In this document: positions 6,879 to 7,026 of the stretch, piece by piece
Position numbering within the stretch: the stretch's first letter is position 1
Layout of the letters: each line of letters opens with the position of its first letter
From: Phascolarctobacterium sp.
GTDB lineage: Bacteria > Bacillota > Negativicutes > Acidaminococcales > Acidaminococcaceae
Direction: 5' to 3'
NCBI GenBank assembly: GCA_019417125.1
Contig: DXVZ01000163.1
Location: 1-7,026, forward strand
Length of the DNA: 7,026 nt
Notes under the pieces: generated by a model
The model's input: the letters and a program-made list of their open reading frames with translations, nothing else
Database searches by the model: none
Told to the model about the DNA's origin: nothing
Program-made: the position numbers and the translations under genes

Positions 6879-6976
6879 ACTAAAGGCAGGCTGCTGACTT
6901 GCTTTACGCACACAGCGGCGGGACCGTACCGGATTTGCACCGGCTTTGCCTGATTAAGCCGAAAAGCGCCTTTAAT
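6879..6976 (-). promoter_or_regulatory. Cobalamin (B12) riboswitch aptamer, compact form
   Basis: Cis-acting RNA sensor of cobalamin in the operon's 5' leader. On the minus strand the conserved core is clear: GGCGC, then a CTTAAT-type segment, then CCGGTGCAAATCCGG (6944-6930), GGTCCCGCCGCTGT (6925-6912), and the B12 box AAGTCAGCAGCCTGCC (6900-6885), one base shorter than the common form. The closing stem P1 pairs ATTAAAGGC (6976-6968) with GCCTTTAGT (6887-6879), 9 bp with one G-U. Only about 11 bases separate the CCGCCGCTGT element from the B12 box, so the peripheral domain usual in large B12 riboswitches is missing. Known B12 riboswitches mostly switch genes off when the cofactor is abundant. 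With a terminator downstream, the same is expected here. It controls the five-gene importer. Confidence 0.88.
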
Positions 6977-7001
6977 TCATCTATTCAATTACCATAAGCT
7001 A

Positions 7002-7009
7002 ATTTTAGC
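7002..7009 (-). promoter_or_regulatory. Possible extended -10 promoter of the transporter operon
   Basis: Minus strand TGCTAAAAT (7010-7002) resembles an extended -10 box (TGn followed by TAAAAT, 7007-7002). It would start transcription about 20 bases before the aptamer's P1 stem, a sensible position. A -35 box at normal spacing would fall at or beyond the window edge, so it cannot be checked. The surrounding DNA is AT-rich, which lowers the weight of this match. Confidence 0.35.
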
Positions 7010-7026
7010 ACTAATTACTATTAAAG

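Noticed and set aside
1..7026. Mobile elements, CRISPR arrays, tRNA or rRNA genes
   Set aside because: No transposase or integrase motifs, regularly spaced repeats or tRNA-like cloverleaf sequences were seen on either strand.

Overview
The window holds one complete minus-strand operon for a five-part ABC importer of the peptide/nickel (Opp/Dpp/Nik) family. A regulatory leader lies in front of it, and most of a glycerol kinase gene lies behind it, on the same strand. Every convincing gene reads on the minus strand, so transcription runs from high to low coordinates. Base composition is mid-GC with AT-rich intergenic DNA. The protein style suggests an anaerobic member of the Bacillota, possibly the Negativicutes, but this is only an impression and no marker gene confirms it.

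Layout in transcription order. From about 7026 to 6732 there is a gene-free leader with a possible extended -10 promoter, a compact cobalamin (B12) riboswitch aptamer (6879-6976), a linker with possible alternative pairings, and a strong intrinsic terminator hairpin (6775-6810). Then follow permease B (NikB/DppB-like, TTG start, 5787-6731), permease C (NikC/DppC-like, 4952-5782), a lipoprotein substrate-binding protein (3324-4907), a short NikD-like ATPase (2511-3305) and a longer DppF/NikE-like ATPase with a cysteine-rich tail (1541-2521). Gaps are 4, 44 and 18 bases, and the two ATPase genes overlap by 11. A 12-bp A/T-flanked hairpin (1494-1521) closes the operon. glpK (1-1439) follows with its own ribosome binding site, and roughly its last 20 residues are cut off by the window edge.

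How it works together: the binding protein captures a ligand outside the cytoplasmic membrane, the two permeases form the channel, and the two ATPases drive uptake. Homology alone would label the ligand peptide or nickel. The B12 riboswitch followed by a terminator instead points to a role in cobalamin metabolism: when cobalamin is plentiful, transcription should stop before the operon. The simplest inference is a B12-repressed importer for cobalt, free or chelated, or less likely for a corrinoid or B12 precursor. This is the main point of interest in the window. glpK appears to be a separate unit.
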